The notes below the pieces were generated by a model. That model was not told the DNA's origin. It worked only from the letters and a program-made list of their open reading frames with translations, and did not search any database. Below, piece by piece: positions 27,129-35,859 of a stretch of DNA of 64,000 bases. Source of the stretch: Caldilineaceae bacterium (GTDB taxonomy: Bacteria > Chloroflexota > Anaerolineae > Caldilineales > Caldilineaceae); the NCBI GenBank assembly GCA_022842065.1, contig JALHQH010000034.1, positions 1 through 64,000 on the forward strand, written 5' to 3'. Positions within the stretch are counted from its first letter, which is position 1; every line of letters begins with the position of its first letter. A program made the translations under genes and the position numbers.

Positions 27129-28232
27129 ATGTCAACTTCACAGCCCCTTGGCCCAGCCCAGGCGTTGTATATACGAGCCATCTTGTTGCCCAACGGAACA
27201 GCGCGAGAAACTTGGTGGTTACAGCAAGGCCAATTGGCGCAGACGCCGATCCCCGCTGCCGTGGAACTGCCCGGTAACTACCTGCTACCCGGTGGTCTGG
27301 TGGATGCCCATGCTCATCTGACGCATGACTTTGCTAACAGTGGTTTGGACGCGGGCAGCCAGGCGTTGATCGCGGCCAATTGGCAAAGGCAACTGACCAG
27401 TGGCGTGCTAAATTTGCGCGCCGCCGGCCTTACGCCGCCGGCTGGCCTGCTTAGCACGCCCTTCTCTGGCCGGGTCTTACCTGCCGGGCGTATCTTTGCC
27501 CCGCCAGGGCGCTATCACCAAGGTGTTGCCGAGTGGGTACCACCCGCAGGGCTGGTTGCCGCCGCGCTGGGTGAGGTGGCATTGGGCGTGACCTGGGTTA
27601 ACTTTATTGCCGATTTCCCCGCCTCCGCTGGTGATTGGTTCAATGCCTCGGCCAACTACGATCTGGCCTTGATCCGCAAATTGGTGCGCCATGTTCATGC
27701 GGCCGGGGCGCGGGTCATGGCCCACGCCACTGGGCCAATCGCCAACGAATTGGTGCGTCTCGGCGTTGATTCGATTCAGCATGGCGCGCGCCTGACCGCC
27801 GAGACTGTGCGCCGCATGGCTGATAATGGCACCGCTTGGACCCCCACGGTTTGGACCATGATGAAAAATGTTGGCCCGGCGTTGACGCTACCCGAAGCGA
27901 TCAGCGGTGACTTACGTGGCTGCCTGGAAGCCCTGCCGGCCACACTCGCCTTGGCCGCCGAGCTGGGGGTAACCCTGCTGGCCGGCAGCGACGAGGCCCC
28001 ACCCGGCTCATTGCACCGCGAGCTACAGGCCTTGCACGACTTTGGCCTTTCGGCACCGCAAATCTTGGCCAGCGCCACCAGCACGGCCCGCCACTATTTA
28101 CACCTGCCACCAGCCGCGACCACCATCGATTTTGTCACCTATTGGGACGATCCACGGGCTAATTTGGCCACATTGGCTGAGCCGGCCGCAATTGTGGTGG
28201 ATGGTGTGCGGTTAGATGGGGCGGCCCTATGA
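27129..28232 (+). CDS. Amidohydrolase family protein (imidazolonepropionase-like)
   Basis: A 367-residue metal-dependent hydrolase of the amidohydrolase superfamily. Metal ligands are visible in VDAHAHLTHD near residues 58-67, MAHATG, DSIQHGARL and the late Asp in LLAGSDEAP near residue 285. No signal peptide. A GAGGA box precedes the ATG. It lies 50 bp after the sigma factor gene and may be co-transcribed with it, an unusual pairing. Substrates of this group are cyclic amides, ureas or dipeptides; no more can be said. Confidence 0.83.
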   Translation: MSTSQPLGPAQALYIRAILLPNGTARETWWLQQGQLAQTPIPAAVELPGNYLLPGGLVDAHAHLTHDFANSGLDAGSQALIAANWQRQLTSGVLNLRAAGLTPPAGLLSTPFSGRVLPAGRIFAPPGRYHQGVAEWVPPAGLVAAALGEVALGVTWVNFIADFPASAGDWFNASANYDLALIRKLVRHVHAAGARVMAHATGPIANELVRLGVDSIQHGARLTAETVRRMADNGTAWTPTVWTMMKNVGPALTLPEAISGDLRGCLEALPATLALAAELGVTLLAGSDEAPPGSLHRELQALHDFGLSAPQILASATSTARHYLHLPPAATTIDFVTYWDDPRANLATLAEPAAIVVDGVRLDGAAL

Positions 28233-28341
28233 CTAAACTGAGCACTGAAGGCGAAGCGGATTTTCTGCTTGGCCTCAACCAAAATGACTGTTTATCACAC
28301 GATTCATCATACAATGCCGGTGGGTGCAATTGCCCTATCGT

Positions 28342-29697
28342 TTAATAGATCCCCGCCCCCGACGCCGCCGGCAGCTGGATCACCCCATCCTGGACGTGGA
28401 AATAACGGGGGTATGCTGCTTGCTCGGCTGGGCGCGCCAGGGGTAGATATTGCCGGCTGTTGCACTCAAAGGTTTCGCTGGAGAGCACCATCTGGGCGCC
28501 GAGGTTGGCGCTATGCACCAGTGCCATGCCCGGATTGGTCAGGTCTTGGATGGTGAGATAAAGCTGTTGTGCGCGGCCCCAACAGTAGGCCAGCAACGAA
28601 TGGGTGTGGCCCTTGCACGTCTTGAGACTTAAGCCCGACCAACCCAGTTTGTCCAGCAAGGGCAGGTTTTCCAGGCGATCCAGACTTTCGTCGATGATCA
28701 CGGGGAGGCGGCGCGAGACGGCATGAAGGGTATAGGTATAGCTCCTGAGATCACGCGGCGTGGGCTGTTCGATATAGGCCAATGTGGCAAAGATCGCCGG
28801 GTGATCCTGTTGCAAACGCGCCACAAATTCCAGCAGCGCATCGGCATCCGGGCAACCTTCGTTGGGATCAACGGCAAAGCGCGCCGGTTGCGGGTTGCCC
28901 ATCGCACGCAGCGTGCGGGTGGCAATGTCGGCCACAGCCACCAAACGCGCCACATCGGCTTGCGGCGAACGACCACTCAACTTTAACTTAAAACAGTAGA
29001 GCAGATCGCGTTGGATCCAACTTTGCAGATCGACGGGTAGATCAGGCGGATAGCGACGCGTTGGGTCGATCTCGGCGGGGGTCAGTGGATCGGATAGGCC
29101 GACCACATGCTGCACCAGCAACCGGCGGCGGCGCGCGCCCAGATAGTCGGCAGGGTAACGCTGGGCAAAGGCCGCGCCGAGATAAGCGCCCAAATCCTCA
29201 TTCAGCCAGTCGGCGGTGTAGCACAGATATGCCGGTTGGCCGATGCCCTTGCCCCAGCCATCGTGAATGGCCGCATCAAAGGGCGCCAGACAGTTGAGCA
29301 GCGCCAATTGGGGGATGGAAACCCCCGGCGGCAGCGTGTTGGCGGCTTCCACCTGCTGGCCGATGGCCGGAAGGGCCTGTTCCAGGGCGAAGCCGATCTG
29401 CAAAGGGTCGCCGGCATCGACCGCACGCAGCCAATCGGCGATGGCCAGACAGACCTGACGCATCAACGCCGTCTTTTGTGGGTGGTTGAGTTGCGGGGTG
29501 GGAAACGCCCACAGGTCAGAGAGCAAAATTGCCCCGATACCGGTGGTGGGTTGGCCGCGCTGTGTGCGCCCTTGCACGGTGACCTCGGCATAGGTGGTCT
29601 GGGTGATCACCCCTTGGCTCAGTTGCAGGGGCACACTCAAGCTCTCGGCAAAGAATTCAACCTGCACCGTTTCGACACGCAGATCGGAGGCTTTCAT
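28342..29697 (-). CDS. Enolase-superfamily enzyme (muconate-cycloisomerase/epimerase-like)
   Basis: A 451-residue enolase-superfamily protein. The barrel carries a KxK-type catalytic Lys (FKLKLSGR), metal ligands DPNEG, IEQPTPR and IDESLD, and a second catalytic Lys in LKTCKGH, as in the muconate-cycloisomerase and dipeptide-epimerase subgroup and unlike the enzyme at 22193. Its ATG overlaps the stop of the Gfo/Idh gene (ATGA), so the two are translationally coupled. It is the last gene of the minus-strand arm of the ROK-centred cluster. Confidence 0.82.
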   Translation of the reverse strand: MKASDLRVETVQVEFFAESLSVPLQLSQGVITQTTYAEVTVQGRTQRGQPTTGIGAILLSDLWAFPTPQLNHPQKTALMRQVCLAIADWLRAVDAGDPLQIGFALEQALPAIGQQVEAANTLPPGVSIPQLALLNCLAPFDAAIHDGWGKGIGQPAYLCYTADWLNEDLGAYLGAAFAQRYPADYLGARRRRLLVQHVVGLSDPLTPAEIDPTRRYPPDLPVDLQSWIQRDLLYCFKLKLSGRSPQADVARLVAVADIATRTLRAMGNPQPARFAVDPNEGCPDADALLEFVARLQQDHPAIFATLAYIEQPTPRDLRSYTYTLHAVSRRLPVIIDESLDRLENLPLLDKLGWSGLSLKTCKGHTHSLLAYCWGRAQQLYLTIQDLTNPGMALVHSANLGAQMVLSSETFECNSRQYLPLARPAEQAAYPRYFHVQDGVIQLPAASGAGIY

Positions 29698-30695
29698 GCT
29701 GCCGCCTGGGCCACTGGGTCGAGCAGCGCGCTGATCGGCTCGGCACTGCCGCTGGCGATTGAACGAAAACCTTGCAGGATCATCAAGGTGGCAAGCAAGC
29801 CATCACGGTGATCGACGGGGGCCGGGGCTTTGTTGTTGAGCGCTTCAACAAAGATGCGGTTCTCTTCGAGAAAGCCGGTCTCGGTGCCTTGATAGGTCAC
29901 GGGTGCTTGCCCCGTCTCTTGATAGACCAGTTTGCAGAGTCGCTCGGAGAGGGTGGCGGAGCGGTTTTCGGCAAAGACCTGCATGTAAAATTTGCTCACC
30001 AGCGAGGGGCAGCTACAGTCGCCCTGCACCAGATTGCCCGTGGCGCCGTTGGCAAAACGATAGACCGCGCTCATGTTGTCGATCACGCCGCTGGCCTGGT
30101 AGTAGTTGCTGCCCACGGCGAAGACAGAGAGCGGATCGCTGCCCACCACATAGCGCATAATATCGCATGAATGCACCCCCTGGCTGAGCACATTGCCGCC
30201 CCCTTTGATCGGGTCATTGGCCCACATTTCATTCGGCCAGCGGTTGTCCATCATCTGCATGGTCACCATCAACGGCTGCGGGATCAACGTCTTCACTTGC
30301 TGAATCATATCGTAGAAGCGCATCTTAAAGGCGGTCATCAAGGTGATGCCGCTGGCTTCAACCGCTCGCCCCACCGCTTGACAAGCCTCAGTCGTCAAAG
30401 CCAACGGTTTTTCTACCAACACATGTTTGCCGGCCTGGGCGGCACGAATACAATAGTCGGCATGGGTGTCGTGCTGGGTGCAGATGTAGACAATGTCGAT
30501 GGCATCGTCCTGGAAGATGCGCGCCACATCGGTGGTGGCATAACGACCGCCCAGCTCATTGAGAAAGTTCTCGGCCCGCTGACCATCCACATCACAATAG
30601 GCACTCATCTGGATGCCTGCCAGTTGCCCCACACATTGGGCGTGGATTTTGCCGATCCCGCCACAACCGATCAATGCTGCTTGCCATTGCGCCAT
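29694..30695 (-). CDS. Gfo/Idh/MocA family NAD(P)-dependent oxidoreductase
   Basis: A 333-residue sugar or cyclitol dehydrogenase. The N-terminal Rossmann fold begins ALIGCGGIGKIHAQC, the conserved VEKPLALT supplies the catalytic EKP, and the C-terminal domain has the GGGNVLSQGVHSCDIMRY pattern where Asp and His face the substrate. An AAGGAAGG site precedes the ATG. Its stop overlaps the start of the enolase-type gene. It likely oxidises a sugar-acid or inositol-like hydroxyl within the cluster's pathway. Confidence 0.9.
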   Translation of the reverse strand: MAQWQAALIGCGGIGKIHAQCVGQLAGIQMSAYCDVDGQRAENFLNELGGRYATTDVARIFQDDAIDIVYICTQHDTHADYCIRAAQAGKHVLVEKPLALTTEACQAVGRAVEASGITLMTAFKMRFYDMIQQVKTLIPQPLMVTMQMMDNRWPNEMWANDPIKGGGNVLSQGVHSCDIMRYVVGSDPLSVFAVGSNYYQASGVIDNMSAVYRFANGATGNLVQGDCSCPSLVSKFYMQVFAENRSATLSERLCKLVYQETGQAPVTYQGTETGFLEENRIFVEALNNKAPAPVDHRDGLLATLMILQGFRSIASGSAEPISALLDPVAQAAA

Positions 30696-30734
30696 TTTTC
30701 ACCTTCCTTTTGCAATCTTGTTGGTATCAATTAG

Positions 30735-30846
30735 GTAACTACTCCGCCTTTGAATAAATTCAAGGCTGATAGCGCAAGTCGGCTTAAGCCGACTTTGGTT
30801 GTTAGCCTGAACTTCAGTTCAAGGCCGGCCATGCCTGAGTCGTTAC
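30735..30846. repeat. Multi-hairpin palindromic element with GTAAC(G/T)ACT ends
   Basis: Three palindromes in a row (ttgaataaattcaa, aagtcggcttaagccgactt, gcctgaacttcagttcaaggc) are framed by gtaactactc on the left and gagtcgttac on the right. The frame matches the ends of the element at 56439-56520, which is demonstrably an insertion. It lies in the 160-bp gap between two genes of the same strand. Confidence 0.7.
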
Positions 30847-30857
30847 TGAATTCGTTC

Positions 30858-31919
30858 TTAGCGCAGCCACTGGTCACGTTGGGCGGCGACAAATTCATCA
30901 TCGAGCAGCGCGGGGTAGGCGCGGCGCACCCGTTCAATGGCGGCGGCTTGGCCCGGCGCAAGCACTTCGTGGGGGTTGAGCGTCCACGGCCCCGGCGTCA
31001 AGCCCTGTTGCGCCAGCAGATAGCTAATGCCAGGCAGACAGCCACGAAACTCATGGGCGGCATCAAAGAGCGCGGCGTTGACATCGGTCATCTGTGCGGC
31101 ATAGGTCAACCAGGCCGGGTCGATGGCCGCGCCGCGCTGGCGTAGGGCGTTGAGCTGCGCCAACATCTCGACCGCGGCTTTCGTCCCCACCGCCCATTGC
31201 CCCAACAAGCCGCCAACCATGCGCACCGTTGGCTGGTCGGCGCCAAAGGTAAAGTCCGTCAGCAGATCGACCACGATGTTATCGTCATTGCCGGTGTAGA
31301 GGGCAATCTCGCCGGCACGCCCAGCCTCGACCACCGCGCGCAGCACATCGAGCGTCTGGTAGCGGTTAAAGGGCGCAATTTTGATCGCCACCACATTGTC
31401 GATTTCGGCAAAGCGCCGCCAAAAGTCAAAACTGAGCAGCCGTCCCCCCACCGAGGGTTGCAGATAGAAGCCAATCACCGGCAAACAGGCCGCCAACTGC
31501 CGACAATGGTCGAGCATGGCCGCATCGTTGTCGTGCCGAAAAGCCGCCAAACTGACCAGGATCGCATCGTAGCCCAAGGCGGCGGCCAATTGCGCCTCGC
31601 CTAGCGCCTGTTCCGTCTTGCCGATCACGCCGGCGATTTTGATAAAGGGGCGCGGGCGGGCGGCCAATTCGTGCTGGACCACCTCCGCGGCCAAGGCCAA
31701 CACCGGTTCCAACAAACCAACGGTGGGATCATGAATCTCGAATTGGGTGGAGTGAACACCCACCGCCACCCCACCCGCACCGGCCGCCAGATAATAGCGG
31801 GTCAAGGCGGCTTGACTGCGCGCATCGAAGCGGCGTTCCGCGGTGAGGGCCAGTGGGTGGGCTGGAATGACAATGCCGGCGTGTAAGAGGTGAAAAAGCT
31901 CGGCAGCAAGGCGTTTCAT
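30858..31919 (-). CDS. Dihydrodipicolinate synthase/N-acetylneuraminate lyase family protein
   Basis: A 353-residue TIM-barrel aldolase-like protein (DapA/NanA family). The barrel has the expected order of strands, including VGVHSTQFEIHD, VIGKTEQALGEA, VIGFYLQPSVGG and the Schiff-base Lys region VVAIKIAPFNRYQ near residue 180. The usual early Tyr motif is altered. These enzymes cleave or dehydrate 2-keto-3-deoxy sugar acids. The ATG at 31919 overlaps the preceding stop by one base (TGATG). With the dehydrogenase and dehydratase-like neighbours it suits a sugar-acid breakdown route. Confidence 0.78.
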   Translation of the reverse strand: MKRLAAELFHLLHAGIVIPAHPLALTAERRFDARSQAALTRYYLAAGAGGVAVGVHSTQFEIHDPTVGLLEPVLALAAEVVQHELAARPRPFIKIAGVIGKTEQALGEAQLAAALGYDAILVSLAAFRHDNDAAMLDHCRQLAACLPVIGFYLQPSVGGRLLSFDFWRRFAEIDNVVAIKIAPFNRYQTLDVLRAVVEAGRAGEIALYTGNDDNIVVDLLTDFTFGADQPTVRMVGGLLGQWAVGTKAAVEMLAQLNALRQRGAAIDPAWLTYAAQMTDVNAALFDAAHEFRGCLPGISYLLAQQGLTPGPWTLNPHEVLAPGQAAAIERVRRAYPALLDDEFVAAQRDQWLR

Positions 31920-32986
31920 CAAAATCTCCCGTCGCGACTTTCAAAATGGGTGGGTTTGTTGAGGGTGACACCACCGGCCTGCACCCAGGCCGCGGTCCAA
32001 TCGATAATCTGATCCAGCGCCACACGCGGATAGCCAAAGAGCCGTTGGGCTTTGGCCGCGTTGTTGAGCAAGGCAGTCGGCGCTTCGCTACCGGTAAAGT
32101 GCGGCGCGACGCCTAGGATTTGGCCAAAGCGCTCAGCCACCCGGCGTACTGAAACCGTCTCCGGCCCGGTGACATTGAGGACAAAGGGCGGCGTTGCACA
32201 GTGGTCCAGCAAGGCTAAGGCCTGTGCATTGGCATCCCCCTGCCAGATCACATTGGCCGTGCCCATGCTCAAATCGACCGGCTGCCCTTGCTGCACCTTC
32301 ACGGCAATGTCCAAGAGCACACCATAGCGCAACTCAATCGCATAATTGAGGCGCATGATCGCACAGCGTAGCCCACGCGTGAGCGAAAAATGTTCAAAGA
32401 TGCGCTCGCGCCCTAGACAGGAATTGGCATATTCACCCACCGGTTCCGGCGGATCGCTCTCAACGGCACCGCCCTGCGCGATGGGCGTCAGCGGATAAAC
32501 ATTGCCGGTCGAAAAGACAACGATGCGCGCTTCCGTAAAGCGCTCTGCCACGAGTGCCGGCATGTAGCTGTTCATTGCCCAGGTTTGGGAGGGGGCACCG
32601 GTGGTGCCAAATTTTTGGCCCGCCATAAAGATCAGATTGCGGCTCGCCGGCAGCGTCGCCAACGCGTTGCGGTCGAGCAGATCACAGGCAACGGTTTTGA
32701 CGCCCCAACTTTCCAGTTTTGTGCGTAACGCCGGTTGGCTAAAGCGCGCCACAGCAATCACCTGAAAAGGTGAGCCAATGCGCGCCAATGCCTGCGCGGC
32801 CATACGCGCTAGCGTTGGCCCCATTTTCCCCCCGACGCCCAAAATCAGGAGATCGCTTTCGAGGTGTTGGAGCGCCGCCAATGCAGGCGCGGAAGGCGCG
32901 GCGAGCAACGTTTCCAGGTCGCTTTCAGAAGTAAGTGGCGCTGGGTAATCCAGGGCAGAGTTAGTAGAGACTAAAGTGTTCAACAT
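31919..32986 (-). CDS. NAD-dependent epimerase/dehydratase family protein (extended SDR)
   Basis: A 355-residue extended SDR. Its Rossmann motif is LLILGVGGKMGPTLA near residues 43-57, and STGNVYP supplies the Ser region. The usual Tyr-x-x-x-Lys reads EYANSCLGRE, so the Lys position is Cys and activity may be altered. The open frame continues 48 codons upstream across the intergenic region, but ATG 32986 is the first start after which family similarity is expected. It is the first gene of the minus-strand arm, divergent from the ROK repressor. Confidence 0.75.
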   Translation of the reverse strand: MLNTLVSTNSALDYPAPLTSESDLETLLAAPSAPALAALQHLESDLLILGVGGKMGPTLARMAAQALARIGSPFQVIAVARFSQPALRTKLESWGVKTVACDLLDRNALATLPASRNLIFMAGQKFGTTGAPSQTWAMNSYMPALVAERFTEARIVVFSTGNVYPLTPIAQGGAVESDPPEPVGEYANSCLGRERIFEHFSLTRGLRCAIMRLNYAIELRYGVLLDIAVKVQQGQPVDLSMGTANVIWQGDANAQALALLDHCATPPFVLNVTGPETVSVRRVAERFGQILGVAPHFTGSEAPTALLNNAAKAQRLFGYPRVALDQIIDWTAAWVQAGGVTLNKPTHFESRDGRF

Positions 32987-33108
32987 AGAGCAGAGAATCC
33001 TTAATCGGTTTGACCATAGACAAGTGACAGCCGTGTGCCGTACTTCACAATCTGCGGCGGCAATTAGATTAAGCTGTAAGGATTGTTTAAGCGGTGCGTA
33101 ATCAATTA

Positions 33109-33123
33109 GTTTGGGAGCCGAAA
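33109..33123. promoter_or_regulatory. ROK operator candidate 1 (epimerase side)
   Basis: GTTTGG-gag-CCGAAA, an imperfect palindrome embedded in the 20-bp block 33103-33122. That block recurs at 33358-33377 with two differences. It lies about 120 bp upstream of the epimerase ATG, in the divergent control region. Confidence 0.55.
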
Positions 33124-33318
33124 TAATCAATAGGAATTTAGCGCATACCGCTACACTTTACGCCGATGATGGTTGCTAATCGTGTTAAAATATAGCATTG
33201 ATAGGTCAAAGGCGCAAACAACTGGACCATAATTTATCTGTAATTGGACCGGTGCATTTTGGCATTGATTGCAGCGTAACAGATTAACTACAGCCGCGCC
33301 CGTTGGGCAAAATGCTAA

Positions 33319-33347
33319 TTGACATGCGCAAAACCCTATGCTAAACT
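33319..33347 (+). promoter_or_regulatory. Predicted sigma-70 type promoter of the ROK gene
   Basis: TTGACA (33319-33324) and TAAACT (33342-33347) with a 17-bp spacer. Transcription would begin near 33354, immediately before operator candidate 2, which fits autorepression. Confidence 0.6.
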
Positions 33348-33363
33348 AGAAATGTAACAATTA

Positions 33364-33378
33364 GTTTGGCAACCGAAC
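33364..33378. promoter_or_regulatory. ROK operator candidate 2 (repressor side)
   Basis: GTTTGG-caa-CCGAAC, a 6-bp-arm palindrome (half-site GTTYGG, one G-T type mismatch) directly after the predicted start of transcription and 15 bp before the repressor ATG. The same block on the epimerase side suggests one regulator controls both arms. Apart from the two sites and the promoter I see nothing else in the 400-bp spacer. Confidence 0.6.
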
Positions 33379-33392
33379 AAACCTGTCTTGAT

Positions 33393-34658
33393 ATGACTTT
33401 TTCGCTGAGCAATGGCACCAACAGTAAATCACCCAATCGTTACAATCACCGGTTACTCCTTGACCAGATTCGCCAACGCACGGATCTGTCGCGCAGTGAC
33501 CTTGTCCGTCTAACCGGGTTGAGTAAAGCGACCGTTTCCGCGATTGTCGCCGAATTGATTGCGCACGGGTTGGTGCAAGAAACGGGCAACCAAAGCCCGA
33601 CTGTGGGGCGGCCACGCATCGCTTTATCGCTGGTTCCCAATGCGAACTTTGCCTTGGGGGCCGAGGTGACCACAGAAGAGTGTCGGGTGGTGCTTACCAA
33701 TTTACATGCCGAGCCAGTAAAACGGATGGTACAGCCGATCACAACCAGCGATCTTTCGGTGACAGCACTACTCGCGATCTTGGAAACCTGTGTAACAACT
33801 GTGACTGAAGGCGTCGATCCGACGCGAATTATGGCTTTAGGGGTCTGTGTGCCGGGCATTGTGGATTCAGCCACCGGTGTCGTGACGCTGTCGGTGATTT
33901 TGCCCTGGAAGAATGTCGCCCTAGCCCAGGAATTACGTCAGCGCTTTTCCTTCCCGGTGGCTGTCTTCTCGCGTGGGAATGCCGCCACCTGGGGTGAACA
34001 CTGGTACGGGGCCGGCCGCGATGTCGATAATCTGCTCTATGTCCGTGTCGGTTCAGCAATTGTCAGTGGGTTGGTGATGGGGGGGCAACCCTATTTGGGC
34101 CGCAATTTTGGCGCCGGCGAGCTCGGTCACATGACCGTCCAACCGGAAGGGGTGCTCTGTCGTTGTGGCAACCGGGGCTGTCTCGCCACTGTCGCTACGA
34201 CGGACGCTTTGCTCAGTCGGGTGCGCCAATTGTTACGGGCCGATGGCGATAACCCCTTATGGGCAGCCATGCAGCACAACTTTGACCAGTTAACCCTCAC
34301 CGATGTGGTGACTGCTGCCCAAGCCGCTAATGTGGTGGCGCAGCAAGCATTAGCCGAAATTGGGCGTTGGTTGGGGATGGCACTGGCTTCCACGATCAAC
34401 CTGCTTAACTTAGAAATGATTATTGTGGGTGGCCCGATGGCCTTAGCCGGTGACTATTTATTGCTACCCTTACAGCAGGAACTGGTCCAACGCGCTTTGC
34501 CCACCCATTTGGCGAATTTATCGGTTGTGCCTTCGCTTTTGAAGGAAGATGCGCCGGCAGTGGGCGCGGCTAGTTTGATTTTGCATGAAATCTTATCCCC
34601 CTTGTCATCAATGACAAAACCAGTCTTGTTGCATCATAAAGCCGCACCCCCCGCATAA
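33393..34658 (+). CDS. ROK family transcriptional repressor
   Basis: A 421-residue ROK regulator (NagC/XylR type). The N-terminal winged helix-turn-helix (LSRSDLVRLTGLSKATVSAI) is followed by a sugar-kinase-like domain with the zinc motif CRCGNRGC and upstream His (GAGELGHMTV). The kinase catalytic Asp region reads SRGNAATWGE, so it is probably a sensor without kinase activity. ATG 33393 is chosen over an in-frame TTG at 33366. It sits between two divergent catabolic arms and most likely represses both until a sugar or sugar acid binds. Confidence 0.88.
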   Translation: MTFSLSNGTNSKSPNRYNHRLLLDQIRQRTDLSRSDLVRLTGLSKATVSAIVAELIAHGLVQETGNQSPTVGRPRIALSLVPNANFALGAEVTTEECRVVLTNLHAEPVKRMVQPITTSDLSVTALLAILETCVTTVTEGVDPTRIMALGVCVPGIVDSATGVVTLSVILPWKNVALAQELRQRFSFPVAVFSRGNAATWGEHWYGAGRDVDNLLYVRVGSAIVSGLVMGGQPYLGRNFGAGELGHMTVQPEGVLCRCGNRGCLATVATTDALLSRVRQLLRADGDNPLWAAMQHNFDQLTLTDVVTAAQAANVVAQQALAEIGRWLGMALASTINLLNLEMIIVGGPMALAGDYLLLPLQQELVQRALPTHLANLSVVPSLLKEDAPAVGAASLILHEILSPLSSMTKPVLLHHKAAPPA

Positions 34659-34701
34659 AAGTGGTAAAGATGCATTCTTTAATCGATATTGTGCGGAGTT
34701 T

Positions 34702-35622
34702 ATGATGAAAATCGGTATTGTCGATCTCGATACATCCCACCCCCAAAACTGGATTCCCATTCTCCGTCAACTCGGCCATGACGTGGTTGGGGTGTGGGAC
34801 GGTGGTTCGGTGCATCCCCCTACCTATGTCCAAAAATTTGCGGCCGATCATGGCGTTCCCCAGGTCTATGCCACGTTGACGGAACTGGCAGCCGTCGCTG
34901 ATTGTGCGATCATTCATGGCTGTGACTGGGATACACACATTGCCAAGGCGCGCCCTTTTGTCGAGGCGGGTAAGGCGGTGTTACTGGATAAACCCGTAGC
35001 CGGTAATCTGCGCGATCTGCAACAGCTTCGCCAGTGGGTGCAAGAAGGCGCGCGCATCAGTGGCGGCTCATCACTACGCTTTGCCGTTGAGACACAGGCT
35101 TGGTTGGCTCAACCAGTTGCCGAACGCGGGACGCCACACACGGTGCTCTGTGGCTGTGCCGTTGATGAATTTAACTATGGGATTCATGCCTACGCCATGC
35201 TCAGTGGCATCTTGGGCGGCGGCATGCGCACGGTCCGTCATCTGAGCGAAGGAGGGCAACGCCGAATTCTGGTGCAATGGGCGGATGGGCGCAGTGGCAT
35301 TCTTGTGATTGGCGCCACCGCCAAATGGATGCCCTTCTATACGACTATTATCACTGAGCGCACAGTAACACACTTCCAAGCTGACAACAGTAAACTTTAT
35401 CAGGCCCTGCTCGAAGCTACCCTGCCTTATCTGGCCGGCGAAACGGCCACCCCGCCGCAACCGGTCGATACATGGCTGGAACCGGAATTGTGTGCATTGG
35501 CAGCACGCCAATCCTGGCTCAACCGCGATCAAGCAGTGGCACTGGCGGATCTGGCCTTGGACGACGTGGGTTATGATGGCAAGATTTTTGCCGAAGGCTA
35601 CCGCAAAGCGAAATATGCATAA
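34702..35622 (+). CDS. Gfo/Idh/MocA-like oxidoreductase
   Basis: A 306-residue protein with an N-terminal Rossmann fold that starts MKIGIVDLDTSHPQNWIPIL, so the usual GxGxxG is replaced by DLDTSH. The catalytic-type LLDKPVAGN motif is near residue 97, and a C-terminal domain has EFNYGIHAYAML. The degenerate dinucleotide motif is common in a distinct subgroup and may mean altered cofactor use. First gene of the plus-strand arm after the ROK repressor, 43 bp downstream of it. Confidence 0.75.
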   Translation: MMKIGIVDLDTSHPQNWIPILRQLGHDVVGVWDGGSVHPPTYVQKFAADHGVPQVYATLTELAAVADCAIIHGCDWDTHIAKARPFVEAGKAVLLDKPVAGNLRDLQQLRQWVQEGARISGGSSLRFAVETQAWLAQPVAERGTPHTVLCGCAVDEFNYGIHAYAMLSGILGGGMRTVRHLSEGGQRRILVQWADGRSGILVIGATAKWMPFYTTIITERTVTHFQADNSKLYQALLEATLPYLAGETATPPQPVDTWLEPELCALAARQSWLNRDQAVALADLALDDVGYDGKIFAEGYRKAKYA

Positions 35623-35859
35623 TCTAAAGTGAGCTCTGTTGGAAAACCGTAGAGACTCTCAGCGGTAGGCAGCGTGATAAGTACGATTTTCAAGCCAACC
35701 GCACAATCGCAGTTATTGTTGGGCAAGCAGTGTAAAGTGCTTACCCGGCTGATTTTTATGTGCGTGACGGTTGCCCGCATTTGCTTGTCTGCACACCGTT
35801 CAGCCTAATTTGTAGTCCCGTCAACTTTACCAACTCTATTATTTGAAAGGAATGTTGTG

